Source: Melitaea cinxia
Taxonomy: Eukaryota; Arthropoda; Insecta; Lepidoptera; Nymphalidae
Direction of reading: 5' to 3'
Length of the DNA: 64,000 nt
NCBI RefSeq assembly: GCF_905220565.1
Contig: NC_059410.1
Location: 1,751,501 to 1,815,500, forward strand
Positions 46,022-56,860 of the stretch are shown here, one piece after another. The translations under genes were made by a program, and so were the position numbers. Below the pieces are notes generated by a model. That model was not told where the DNA came from and ran no database searches. It saw only the letters and a list, made by a program, of their open reading frames with translations. Positions within the stretch are counted from its first letter, which is position 1, and each line of letters opens with the position of its first letter.

Positions 46022-46319
46022 TTTTCTTTTTTATAAATTCTGTAATGCAAGAATTTTTAAGTAACAATTTGCTATTTACTATTATTATTGTTTTGTGTAA
46101 TTAATCTGAATGATGTAATTGTTAATGTTTTATTTATATTGTGTGCTTGCTAATTGATTTATTGTTTTAACCGGGAAAATTTTACCTAATGTTGTGTACA
46201 CCTGTAATGGTAACTGTACTCGGACTAGACAACAGTGCAATAAAAATTATTAATGCCTATACAGTTTATTGCTGGTGCGTCATATGAAATAAATAAAAAT
46301 AAATAAATAAATTGGATAT

Positions 46320-46352
46320 TCCACCACGCTGCTCTACTGAGAGTTGGCGGAT
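46320..46352 (-). mobile_element. left remnant of a SINE A' copy split by a LINE
   Basis: ccaccacgctgctctactga followed by gagttggcggat is the reversed 3' half of SINE A. It is interrupted at the ATT tract; the rest of the same SINE resumes at 50136. Confidence 0.8.
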
Positions 46353-46366
46353 ATTACTATTATTAT
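46353..46366. repeat. left 14-bp target duplication (attactattattat)
   Basis: Identical, including the interrupting C, to 50122-50135. Further ATT units follow to 46372 and may be target or the element's own 3' repeat. Confidence 0.85.
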
Positions 46367-46498
46367 TATTATCTTTTATTCAATATATTTTCTTATGTTT
46401 ACATTATGTATATATTTATAAAAAAGACAAATAAAAATATTAAAAAATATAAAAATAGTAGTCCTCCGGTGGCAGGATGAGGCCCAGGCCACCGGTAG

Positions 46499-48703
46499 TT
46501 AAGGTTCCAGGCTGAGGAACCTCCTCACAATGCGGGCCGTTTCAAGCAACACTGCCTTTTGAATCCGACCCTTGATCCAACAGTCAAGTGAGAGTTTCTT
46601 AAGGTGTTGGTCGAAACTCTTCGCTAATAGACCATTAACCGATACAACAATAGGAACAATTATTGTTGAGTGTACTTTCCACATGCCGGTAATCTCGTGG
46701 GCAAGGTCTAAATATTTACTTAATTTTTCTTTTTCGGCCTTTACGAGATTATCGTCATGTGGAACTGTAATGTCAACAATAATTGCTCGGCGCGCTGATC
46801 GGTCTACTAGCACTATATCAGGTTTATTGGCTGCAATAAACCTGTCAGTGACAATAGATCGATCCCAGTAGAGCAATGCACGACCATTCTCAAGAAATGG
46901 CGTTGGGCTATACCTATAATAAGGCAACTCATTTTCAACGAGGCCGTAACGAATAACAAGTTGTTGGTGTGTAATCCTGGCTACTTGGTTATGTCTGTGC
47001 AAGTACTCACCGTTAGCAAGATGACTACAACCGGAAACAACATGTCTAATGGATTCTCCAGGCTTATGGCAAGCTCGGCATAAGTCTGGAGTTCCGTCTT
47101 TCATGATATGTTTCCGGTAGTTATTCGTCTTAATAACTTCGTCCATAATTGCACAGACAAAACCTTCGGTTTCTCCGAAGAGGTTCCCGTGTTGTAACCA
47201 GGATATAGAGCTAGGATGGTCTACATCTGGGTCTGTCAGAACTTTGTAGAACCAGCCATGTAATTCCTTGCTCTTCCATACGGCCACGCGGTCAACGGTT
47301 CGCATTACTATAGGCTTACGCCATTTCTCTTTGCCTAAGGACAGCGGAGTAAAGCCCCTATCAACTGCAATAACGTCCATATGCATATCGCTCTTCATAT
47401 TTAAAAAGTACTCTCTGAGATTATACACCTCACGATTGTGGAGATTTTTAGCGTTTAAAAAGCCACGACCCCCACATTTTCGTGGGATGTATAATCTCAT
47501 CACAGACGATCGAGGATGGTGTATTCGGTACGTTGTTAACAGTTTACGGACTTGGCGATCAAGGGTATCTAATTCCGTTTGAGTCCATCCCAAAATGCCA
47601 AAGGTATAGACGATTAAGGGCATAACCCAACTGTTAAAGGCACGTACCTTGTTACCGCCCGAAAGAAAGCTATTGAGAACTTTCTTCAGCCGGCTAAAGA
47701 ATCGTTCCTTTACCAGTTGTTTCATGGCTCCGTCATCAATGCCCAATGCCTCTGACATTCCGAGATATTTATAGGTTTCACCTTCGTTGAGAGATCTAAG
47801 AGACAAAGAGTTGTTAAGTTTTAAATTTTGTGATGATACAGATCTACCTCTTTCTACATGGATGACAGCGCATTTATCCACACCAAACTCCATTCTTATA
47901 CAAGTGCTAAAGGTTTCTGTTATTTTTAACAACTTGTATAAGTCTGGTAGTTTGGATGCGAAAAGCTTCAAATCATCCATATAAAGTAGGTGAAAGATTG
48001 CTTTGCTTCCTCTACGAAGGTGAAAGCCCAACCTTGAATCCTCTAATAAAGTGCTTAAAGGGTTCAAGGCTAGACAAAACCACAATGGACTCAAACTATC
48101 ACCTTGAAAAATACTCCACATAATCCTTATCGGTTCAGTCGATCCTGAAACATCAACCGCACCCGGATGACGTAAAAAAGTGTTCCACTGTCTCATACTC
48201 GTACTCAGAAAAGAGCACAAAGCAGCATCAATTTTGTATAGCTCCATTACTTTCATAAGCCATGTATGAGGCATTGAATCATACGCTTTCTTGTAGTCAA
48301 TCCAAGCGGCAGCCAGATTTTTCCGGTTTCGACGTACCTGTTGGCATATGGTCATGTCTATGAGGAGAAGTTCCTTGGTACCGCGACTACCAGACTTACA
48401 TCCGTTCTGAGTCGTAGCCAAAATATTATTTGTAGTAATATGTTTTGTAATTTTTGTGACGAGAACAGATGTAAGTAGCTTATCGATGGTGGGTAAGCAA
48501 GTTATAGGGCGGTAGTTTTTAGGATCAGCGGTACATCCCGATTTGTATAACAGGAATGTGGTACCAGTCGTCATAAATTTTGGTAATGAATTAGTAGAAA
48601 TTGCATTTTGAAATTGTGATGCCAGGATGGGGTGCGAACTATGAAACCATTTAAGCCAAAAGTTATGCAATCCGTCCAGTCCAGGACATTTCCAATTCGA
48701 CGT
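46499..48703 (-). pseudogene. reverse transcriptase plus restriction-like endonuclease of R4/Dong-like LINE
   Basis: The longest open segment, about 734 codons. Numbering from the TTG at 48670: NYRPITCLP at 52-60, the first catalytic region WIDYKKAYDSMPH at 123-135, FQGDSLSPLWF at 188-198, and YMDDLKLFA at 230-238 with Asp232/233. The thumb and linker follow. A zinc-knuckle CX2CX8HX4C lies at 531-548. Then come the PD-(D/E)XK endonuclease residues Pro617-Asp618 (NKPDIVLVD) and Asp633 (IVDITV), followed by a Lys/Tyr-rich stretch (EKEKLSKY). The protein would nick the target and prime reverse transcription there. All catalytic residues appear present. The upstream stop (TAA at 48704-48706) and others block a full-length product, so it is dead as a whole unless there is read-through. 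Confidence 0.88.
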
Positions 48704-49495
48704 TTAACGGATTGCATAACTTATATCTTCTGAATTTATCTTAATTTGTTCCATTTGTGGAAGTGAGCTGCACCTTCTTCTGACAACATCCATCCAATCA
48801 CTCTCAATGTGATCAATGGGGTTCGACCAAATATTTCGTCAAAAATTATTTAACGATTCTCGGGTCGGTAAATCACCATTGACCACATTAGTAGTGCACT
48901 GTTCCCAATTCCTGTATACCTTTCGTTAGTCGCTTTGAAATATGCTATTTTGATGATATCGATCCCTGCGTTTTTTATACCTCTTAATGCGTTTTTCCCA
49001 TGCACAGAGTTTTTGCTTCAGAAAATCTACGCGGTCTGAGACTGATGTTATGTACTCGTTGGATCTTATATTTGTACCCGTAAAAGCCTGGTGTACAAAC
49101 CGGATGATTTTTGGACGCCTGTTACCTGCCCTGAAACATGTTAATTTGGCTATTAGTGTTCTGGTTAAATTTATTCGTTTTTCAATTCTGGCCTGCCAAG
49201 CTGGAGCCGTGTGGGATGGTAAAGTAATTTTATTTGATGTAAAGTTCACATTAGCTACATTACAAACAGCTGCAGCTCCACAGTACAGAAGTGAGTGAGT
49301 ATCGGATAAATTTTGAGTGCTGTCTAAATATTGTTGTAAAATTTTATCCATAACACCTACTAAAGCCAAATTACGTCTGTGAATAGGCAAACGAGGTAGC
49401 TGTGGCCTAATATTTGGTGGCAAGGATCTATATTTCAAAATAGCATCCTCCAAAGCTCTCCTCATAGGCTCATTATCCTGTTCGTTTACCGACAA
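48704..49495 (-). pseudogene. middle/N-terminal part of the LINE ORF, three in-frame stops
   Basis: Same frame as the RT segment. An open block (49495-48926) is followed by TAA at 48926-48928, TGA at 48839-48841 and TAA at 48704-48706. Coding character continues between and across them, including the WKCPGLDG motif just before the RT, which corresponds to the conserved K-x-PG-x-DG block of R2/R4-type proteins. The N-terminal block itself is basic (KRIKRYKKRRDRY near its end), as expected for nucleic-acid binding, but carries no motif I can name. Confidence 0.8.
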
Positions 49496-49778
49496 ATCAA
49501 CACTGTTATGAGATATATGATTTATATTAAAATTTATTACCTCTCTTTGCTCTTTTTGTGATGTTTGTATATCACGAATGTGACTAACAGTATTAAGTTG
49601 TGGTAAATTTGTACGCAGCCGCTCAAGTACTGATTCATCTAGGAGGTGACAACGCTGAATGGCTCGTACTTAATCCGATAATCGTTGTGCGGTTACGGTG
49701 ACGGTTGGTTCAAGCGCCTGAAACAGAGACAACATCGTTGAACGATACGCAGTGAGGTTAATTCCCCCACCTGTCGCC

Positions 49779-49991
49779 TCATAGTACATAGTCCCTGAAC
49801 CTCCAAGCAAGCTGGTGGCGGGCATATGACTCGTCGACGGTTAGATGGTCTCGTAGATGAGTCAGCATTGTCGCATCCGATTCCGCGGTGGACGGCGGTG
49901 TTTGATATTCGTCATCTGTCGTTGACTGTGTTTCGGAGCTCGATGGAACCTTTGGTCTTTTTTGTGCGCGTCGTCCTCTGGCTTTATTCAT
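49779..49991 (-). pseudogene. probable start of the LINE ORF, frameshifted
   Basis: Opens with ATG at 49989-49991 and a basic stretch (MNKARGRRAQKRPKVPSSS). It then becomes Ser/Thr-rich. It is in a different frame from the downstream block, so at least one indel separates them. Position about 130 bp inside the element's 5' end and the charge pattern support it as the original N-terminus. Confidence 0.55.
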
Positions 49992-50121
49992 TTTATCTTC
50001 TTGGTATTAGTCATTTTTGTGATATTTTAATTGTATTTTCATATTTAAATATATTTTAAAATAATAAATTTAATGACAAGATAAAAAAGCGTCATTTCAG
50101 TTGACAGCTGCCAGGTTTTTT

Positions 50122-50135
50122 ATTACTATTATTAT
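50122..50135. repeat. right 14-bp target duplication (attactattattat)
   Basis: Matches 46353-46366 exactly. With one copy and the element removed, the SINE A' sequence becomes contiguous (ggcggat ... aagataacaacc). Confidence 0.85.
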
Positions 50136-50335
50136 AAGATAACAACCGAAACCGAAAGCTTATCGTGCTCTCCAAGGCACGGTGGGGAGACCCACAGAGA
50201 CAGACCAAACGGAAAGAAATATATATTTCATTCATCATATGATCAAATACAAATATCCATCCCGAGCGGGAATCGAATTCTCAAACCGTCGGTGTTTTTG
50301 GCATGCACCATTACACCACAGCGGTTGTATATTTA
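50136..50335 (-). mobile_element. right remnant of the split SINE A'
   Basis: aagataacaaccgaaaccga and tcgtgctctccaaggcacgg (family A body reversed) are followed by the alternative head (caaatatccatcccgagcgg, gaatcgaattctcaaacc), as at 33620-33945. Confidence 0.8.
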
Positions 50336-51230
50336 AATTAAATATAAATAAGTTCTATCTGATTTTGTTTCAAGATATATGAAAGTATTAATAATATAAC
50401 CGTTTTCACATTGCCCGAACGATCTACGAAACCTATGCTTCTTTTTCACAGTCCATTTGGAGCGGGTCATTCCATTATATTTTTTTTTCATTCCCTCGAA
50501 AAATGTTCCGTACCGTTTTATCGGTTTCAATCGAATGATATATTCAATATTAAATTTAACCAACGTTTTCAACGCTGCAGGAAACAACGATTTTTCGTTT
50601 GTGTTTTTTAAAGTCTGTTGTGTTTGAATAGGCCCTGAATTGTAATAGTCCATTTTGGTTGGACTTCGTATTGAAACGGTATGGAGTTTGAACAAATGTT
50701 TTTTTTTTAATTTTTTTTGTAATAGCTTTTAAATTTGGAATTTCGAATGAATACACGATTCGTAAATGGGTTAGTAATGTGGTTTTATATCCTTTAGATG
50801 GAAAAAGAAAATCACTTATACATTTTTCATTATTTTTGTATAGTTAAAGATATTTATGTCCATATTGTATAATCTATACTAATATTATAAAAATTGAAAA
50901 GTTGTTGTGTTTAAGTACTGTAATCTCAGCAACTACTCGTCCAAATTGGCAATTATTTTTGTGTTGGACAGCCCATTTACTGACGAAGGCTGAAAACTAT
51001 TTCTTCCTTAAATTAATGCGCATGAAAACGCGGAACACAGTCAACATACTCTGTTTATCTATTACATTTAAATTAAAAAAAAGTATAATGCGTTTGTTAT
51101 TCTGTAAAACTAATTCACAATATTTCGAAGTAAAACCGTTTTATTAGTCACTCGAATTGACAGGAGTTTTTCACTGCTTTATATTAGCACCAAATAAAAA
51201 ACGTATTCCAAAATTATTCTTTATACGTTT
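50336..51230. other. no gene recognised; Helitron 5'-end remnant at 50873
   Basis: TC after A at 50873-50874, then tatactaatattataaaaa, is the 5' end type of the Helitron-like elements. No matching CTAG end is found. Open stretches 50333-50695 and 50411-50611 are not recognised. Confidence 0.4.
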
Positions 51231-51405
51231 AGGTCGGCAAACAAGCGTACAGCTCACCACATGGTAAGCGATTACCGTAGCTTATAAACGCCTGCAACAC
51301 CAAAATCATCCCAAGCGTGTTGCTGACCCTACCCCAAAAAAGAAGAGGAGAAGAAGAGATTGCGGTACTTCACCAGATGGTCTGCTCTAGATTTTGAACA
51401 GGATA
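51231..51405 (+). mobile_element. repeat B, internally deleted
   Basis: Intact start (aggtcggcaaacaagcgtac) and 5' half, then a jump from gctgaccctaccccaaaaaa through an A/G-rich patch to acttcaccagatgg and ctagattttgaacaggatat. The middle is lost. Confidence 0.75.
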
Positions 51406-51934
51406 TGGAGGATGTGTCCTAATTCAATGACATACTTCAGTGAATAATTAATATTTTCTATTTCAACAAGACTAAAAAACGCTGGAAGTTACTGCCGATA
51501 ATTAGTTTAATTGTAGATACCAACCTTTTAAACATTAAATATATTAAAAAAAATTATCCATAAAATAATAGAGAAAATGATAATAAATAGAAAAAGTACT
51601 AGAATGTCAATGCAAGTTCCTAAAAATTGTTTAAGCGTTTATTCAGATCCGTTTACGAATGGAATTTAGAGGTTTCGATTGCCAAATCCCGGCGTGGTGG
51701 TCATAAAAAATAATGGTACGGTTTTAACTGCATTTGATGGCAAGCGATGGTACCATTTACTAGGTTTTTCGATGGAAATTTTTTAATGCCCTCAGAGTCA
51801 GCTATAATCGATTGCTTCTAGCTTGTGATGAAATTCGTGCTAAGAATTTTTTATGCATAACAATCTATACTAATACTTTTATATTTATGATGTCGTGTTA
51901 CCTGTTTTCAATTTCATATTTATTAGGAAACATT
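51406..51934. other. no gene recognised
   Basis: AT-rich spacer. Confidence 0.45.
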
Positions 51935-52115
51935 GTAAGATGTGTTGACTTAGTGACGCTCTATTTCATTAAAGATATTACTAACTTTGTACTATAAAAC
52001 ACAGCTTATATATTATTTTCAAAAGAGTAACTGCGGAGATTATTGCCGATTCTTCTCTGCAGAATCTACATTACAAATCGGTGGCAGCTTTACTTTTAAA
52101 AAATAATAATCTCTT
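51935..52115 (-). mobile_element. LINE-like repeat L2, reversed
   Basis: Plus strand ctctatttcattaaagatat, gtaactgcggagattattgc, and tctgcagaatctacattac mirror 34040-34260. Confidence 0.65.
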
Positions 52116-52515
52116 GTCTCTTGTTATTTTGTCTCAATTGTATAATCATATTACTAAATTATTTATTTATTATTCGCTACAAGATCGCGTAAATGATAGT
52201 GATATGATAATAATATGACTATTTTTGTTACTAGTAATTTTGTACTATTACATGAACTGAATTTTTTTGTAGATGACTCGACTTCTAGACAATGTTATCA
52301 AGATGAAACCTATATTAGATTTTAAGTTGTTCTTCTCAGATCTGAGATCTATCTCTTTTTGGGAATAGATCTATAAAACCCGCAGCATATATCTTAAACA
52401 GATTTTTCGTGACGTGAAAGCAAACATACGGCCAGACATTAAATCTTAAAACAACTATTTCCGTCCCTGTTACTCACATTGAGACGTTTTAAAACTTACG
52501 TGTCAATAATTATTA
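52116..52515. other. no gene recognised
   Basis: AT-rich spacer. Confidence 0.45.
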
Positions 52516-52829
52516 CGACGCGTTGGCGCAACGGTCACAGCACAGGTTTGTGGCTGTTGCGCTGGCGGTTGCGGGTTCGATCCCCGCACATGGCAAGCAT
52601 TTGTATTGGCTATACAGATGTTTGCCGTGTTCTGAGTGTTTGTGCAGTCCTTGTGGGTCTGCCCACCGTGCCACGGAGAGCACGTTATGTCCCGGCTGTT
52701 ATCATGTAAACCTGATAGCGATCGTTACCCATAGTAGGGAATATATTCTTCTTATAGTAGGTAATATATTCTTCTCCAATGTGGGGAAAGAGGCCTATGC
52801 CCAGCAGTAGGATATTACAGGCTGAAGCG
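52516..52829 (+). mobile_element. SINE family A
   Basis: Head gacgcgttggcgcaacgg, box B gggttcgatccccg, end gatattacaggctgaagcg. The region that normally reads ccgccaacccgcattgga is replaced by a short duplication (tatattcttcttatagta, tatattcttctcc). Confidence 0.9.
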
Positions 52830-53035
52830 TATTTAACCGATAACACAAGGCTCATACAGTATTAATCTCGTTGTTAGTAGAATCGACATCTCAATAACAT
52901 AATGCATCTAACTGACACCCTCCAGATGCATCCGTCTATTCGTTTGTCCTGAATATGCCAATATTCCATATGATGGTTCATATCAATATATTAGCATGCG
53001 CTCTGTTTGAATATAGAGTTGTACTGTTTGAGGCC

Positions 53036-53214
53036 TCCTACTAATATGATTAATGCCATAGTTCGTAAATGTATGTATGTTTGTTACTTTTTGCGCAAAA
53101 ACTTCTGAACTGATTTTAATGAAACTCGGTACGTAGTTAACTGGAGATATAAAACACATGGGCGATTTTAAGCCGATATTCCCACGAAATCAGAAATTTT
53201 GCAGGCGCAGCTAG
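53036..53214 (+). mobile_element. Helitron-like element
   Basis: TC start (53036), cctactaatatgattaatgc resembling the common 5' end, and gcgcagCTAG before T at 53211-53214. The preceding base is C, not A. Confidence 0.7.
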
Positions 53215-53276
53215 TAACATATAAATTTTTATGTACAGATTTTTTATTATTATTCTTGGCACAAAATAAAGTTTTT

Positions 53277-53628
53277 TTAACCAACTTCAAAACTTCAAAA
53301 AAAGAGGACGTTCTTGATCCGATTGTATTTTTTTACTCCTCCTACTGGGGGCCGTTGAGTGTGAAATGTTTATTTGTAAAGCGATTATAATGAGTAATAT
53401 CATAACTCTTCACCGATATAATTTCGTGTACCGATTTTGATGATTCTTTTTTTGATTGAAAGCTGATGCTTTTCTTGTTGCATTTAAGTTTGATTTGTAT
53501 ATAACTTTATGAATAGTCTTTGATATCGCGTACCTATTTACTTAACAATTTTTTCGTCTACCTACGTTGTATTACTTATCGATGTAATTGAAGTAGTTTT
53601 TTCGTTTGCAACCAAAAACAATTATTTT
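53277..53628 (+). repeat. repeat C with an embedded A2 tail fragment
   Basis: Starts ttaaccaacttcaaaacttc and aaagaggacgttcttgatcc. 53337-53385 is the SINE A2 tail (ctactgggggccgttgagtg). The C unit then continues (gtgtaccgattttgatgatt ... cctacgttgtattacttatc). Confidence 0.65.
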
Positions 53629-53989
53629 AGTAACATTTATGACTCCTAAGGAGAAGCGAATAATGATAAAACTAAGCAATAAAATGGTTCACTTGATCTT
53701 TTTTGATTAATTTTAGATCAACTTTAGTCGTTAGAAAAGTTAAGTAAGTAGATAAAGAGATAATTTGCATGGATCACCAGTCACAACTCAGAAAGTTTTT
53801 ATTTCGAAATCAGTGAACAGAAGCTGTTCATTTTAAGCAATTGGTCATGAGTTCAAGAATTCGAACTATCTCGGCTGAATCATCAAAAACTAATTTAAAA
53901 ATTAACTCGTTATTAAAAAAGAAAATACTGTAAGTCAAATTCAAAAAAGGTTTCGGACAATTCTTAAGTACGTATGTCAACAAAACTGT

Positions 53990-54112
53990 ATTTATTTATT
54001 ATTAAAGTATACAGAAATACAGACACATATAAATAAAGATACAATAAAAGATGTACAAAGGCGATCTTATCGCTGAAGAGCGATTTCTTCCAGATAACCT
54101 TTGGGCACAGGA
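53990..54112 (-). mobile_element. LINE 3' tail fragment
   Basis: Plus strand tttatttattattaaagtat is the tail end. Then ggcgatcttatcgctgaaga and ttccagataacctttgggca mirror the 17455 and 21005 segments. Confidence 0.55.
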
Positions 54113-54308
54113 CACGATACAGTAGCAGCGGTTAGAAGTGTGCACATACTAAGGAGAAAAATCAATAATAAATAACGTTAAACAGATTGTTTACATATTT
54201 AATAATGAAAAAACGAGGCATTATGACATAAAAAAGGTAACTATAGTGCTGTGATTAGACGGAATTAGCTCTCACGGTAAATAATAATAAAATATGAAGT
54301 ATATAACT

Positions 54309-54562
54309 GAGGTAGGGTACATTAGGTAATATCCTGCTTAAAATCTGGAGTAGCCCAACTTTTTAGGGGGAGTACTTCGACCTTACACGAGATCACATCT
54401 AAATAATACTGCTTTCAAGCAGTATTGTGTTCCTGTGGTGCTTAAGGTGACCAGTGCTCCTGGGGGGATAGGGTTAGCAACGCGCTTGCGATGCTTCTGT
54501 TATTGGCAGTATATACGATAATTGCTTACCAGCAGGTGATTCGTTCGTTTCTTTTCCGACCT
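54309..54562 (-). mobile_element. repeat B
   Basis: gaggtagggtacattaggta, actgctttcaagcagtattg, acgcgcttgcgatgcttctg, and the reversed start (cttttccgacctgt). Moderately diverged. Confidence 0.8.
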
Positions 54563-55608
54563 GTCAGAATTTCTGAATAAATGGAACTCTGTTCCAGAAA
54601 CTTTTAAGCCTTTGAATATGTTGTAACTGAACCTACACTTGATATATTTTCAAAGTTCAGGAAACAGAAAATATCTTATGCAGCGTAACGCTTAATAATT
54701 CAAGTTGTTGGTCTTGTTCAAATACTTTCGATGAATAAGTATAAATATTTCGATAAAAATTAAATACGAGGTAGTCAAATTATGACGTACATTATCATTA
54801 GTTTTTATTTAAATTTCGTTGATTCTTGTATAAATATTAAGGTAGTTAACTTTAATAAACTGTCCAGACGCCGAGTCACTGTTAACTCAATAGCATCGCT
54901 TAGTGATGTGAACAACAATGTCGATACATTTTCGATTCTTATATGTCTGATTAATTACTCCACTGGTGGCTGTAGTCTCAAAAGCTACCTTCGATTAAGA
55001 ATTCAAAGGGTGGTAAAAGTAGCTGCAAAAAATGGGTAGCATAGAATATCTCATTTTAAATTTACGTCTATGTAAATTCAGTGTACTTTTGTTTCAATAG
55101 TGAAAAAATAAGTCTTAATCAAGTAGACACAAGTCTTTGCCTTGTTTCATAGCTGGAAAATGCTTTTATGTATCTTGTCGCAGGAGAATGAATAAAGCCC
55201 ATAGGTGCAATTTTAATCGAACACCATAAAATCGCTATTTCAGCCCACCATAAGTAACAAGAGAAGCATAAAATGAGTTCAAAGTAAAAGATGATACAGT
55301 TTAGACACAAATCCTCTATAATTAAACTGTGAATAAATAAAAAAATCCAAAAAAAATGAAATAATTATCGATAACCTCAAACAGCACATCACTACGTGCC
55401 GAGTGCTTTTCAAACTTAACGCATTACCTCAACTACATTCACGTTTAGTCTAAAACTTACGCCGTTATTACACCTAAAGTACATAATTACGTTCTTTTGT
55501 AACTTGTATGAAAAGGTATTATCTTATGACTGAGCAAAAATTACTTTAAACCACTTTTTTATCATGATGAATACATATTAATAATTTCAGTTTCAGAATT
55601 GCATGGCA

Positions 55609-55611
<3 letters not shown>
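54563..55611. other. no gene recognised
   Basis: Open stretches at 54782-55039 (plus) and 55119-55310 (minus) show no recognisable family or splice context. Otherwise AT-rich. Confidence 0.4.

Positions 55612-55645
<34 letters not shown>
55612..55645. repeat. (TA)n microsatellite
   Basis: About 17 uninterrupted TA units. Confidence 0.95.
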
Positions 55646-55648
<3 letters not shown>

Positions 55649-55857
55649 TTAAAACTTTTGTTATAAGTTATTAACGTCTAAAAGAACATTTTATGCAAAA
55701 TTTTAACCAAGGAAATAATTTATGTTTGCATTCAAAAGTATATTTGTAATGTTAATTCTACCTTAGTTCACTTGATGAGTATTGTTTTAATTTAGTACAA
55801 AATCAGCTCATATTATGTTACTGTTACTACGTGTATATATTTTTTTCTCTTCTTCTT

Positions 55858-56235
55858 AACTCTTCACGCTACTCCGCTGAGTATGGTGAACAATTTAAAC
55901 CGTAAGTAGCCCAGCGATACCATCGGTTCTACGTGATCTCCGAAGTACTAATGAGAGTCCCGTAGGCTCTTGATCAGAATGTTTTTTGAATAAGGAAGTT
56001 GAAGTGTCAGTTGGTCACCTGTGTTGCAAGACCGATTGGAGCAGACGTGTCTTAGAGTAGAGACCGTGTTTTGACAAACGCAGTGAGACGCCTTCCAGCC
56101 AGCTAGAACTACAATCTACGTAAGATGGGGCCGGTGCAGACTGGATGCGGAGTACGGAGAACCGGGAAGTTTGGCTCAAACTTGGGGCATGCCTAGCCCT
56201 GTGTAATACTGGACTACGATAGGCTGAAGCGATAC
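55858..56235 (+). mobile_element. LINE-like 3' end
   Basis: GC-richer block with agagtagagaccgtgttttg, cgcagtgagacgccttcc, gtgcagactggatgcgg, agaaccgggaagtttgg, and the terminal tactggactacgataggctg. The closing pattern parallels the 3' ends of L1-type elements. Single copy in the window; clade unknown. Confidence 0.5.
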
Positions 56236-56639
56236 GGTTAAAAGAAAATAAAACTAATTTTATAAAATTATAATATTAAGGCAAGTAGTTTTAGGGATAA
56301 ATTTGAAATACCAAACTACATTATTTAATTCAAAATAAATTAAAAACTTTTAATAAAAGTCAAGCTTTTATTATTATGCGCAAAAAAGAATAAAATATAC
56401 TTTTCCTTTAAAACTTTTATTAGCGACATATAACATAATTACACAATTTATACATAATAATACAATATATAATTTATAATGATTCAAGTCCCTACTCGTA
56501 TTTACTTATGTGCAAATTTGGTACCCGTATTGTAGGATCGCATTAAAAATAATTAGTTCGCCATACTTAAAAGTCCGCCATACTGGATTTATAGTGACGT
56601 CACTTCATCTTTCGAACTATTTCTCAATTATTTATATTA
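56236..56639. other. no gene recognised
   Basis: AT-rich spacer. Confidence 0.4.
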
Positions 56640-56860
56640 CGAGTATATTGTAGGAGTTTAATAAAAATAACTACTCCGCCATCTTGGATATAGACGAAAA
56701 CATGCATTGTCATCAAAACTTAACGTGTATACAAAATTTCTGTCCAACCAGTTAAAGGTATATGTTTCAAAATTGAGTTGCAAAATTCTACCCTAACAAA
56801 CATACATACATACATAATTACTTACATATTACATTGTTAGTTAAATAAAAGCTTTAAAAA
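56640..56860 (+). repeat. possible retroelement 3' portion
   Basis: The segment ttgtaggagtttaataaaaa with ccgccatcttggat is an imperfect repeat of gtaggatcgcattaaaaata with ccgccatactggat at 56533-56590. It then runs into (acat)n and ttagttaaataaaagc. Suggestive of an old internally duplicated element; not assigned. Confidence 0.35.

Larger units (their letters stand above)
46373..50121 (-). mobile_element. R4/Dong-like non-LTR retrotransposon, nearly full length
   Basis: About 3.75 kb on the minus strand: a 5' leader (about 49992-50121), one long degraded reading frame (49991 down to 46499) and a 3' UTR of about 126 bp that ends at (TAA)n. The protein has a LINE reverse transcriptase with YMDD, a CCHC motif and a C-terminal restriction-like endonuclease, and no apurinic-type endonuclease. 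That architecture defines the R2/R4 superfamily; YMDDLKLFA and the TAA-repeat target point to R4/Dong. Its insertion split a SINE A' copy and made a 14-bp duplication. Confidence 0.88.

Noticed and set aside
46572..49298. Plus-strand open frames across the LINE (46572-46871, 47268-47582, 47787-47984, 48987-49298)
   Set aside because: Antisense shadows of the minus-strand LINE protein, with no motifs of their own.
46353..50135. LTR retrotransposon
   Set aside because: No long terminal repeats, integrase, protease or gag. The RT and endonuclease are of the R2/R4 non-LTR type.
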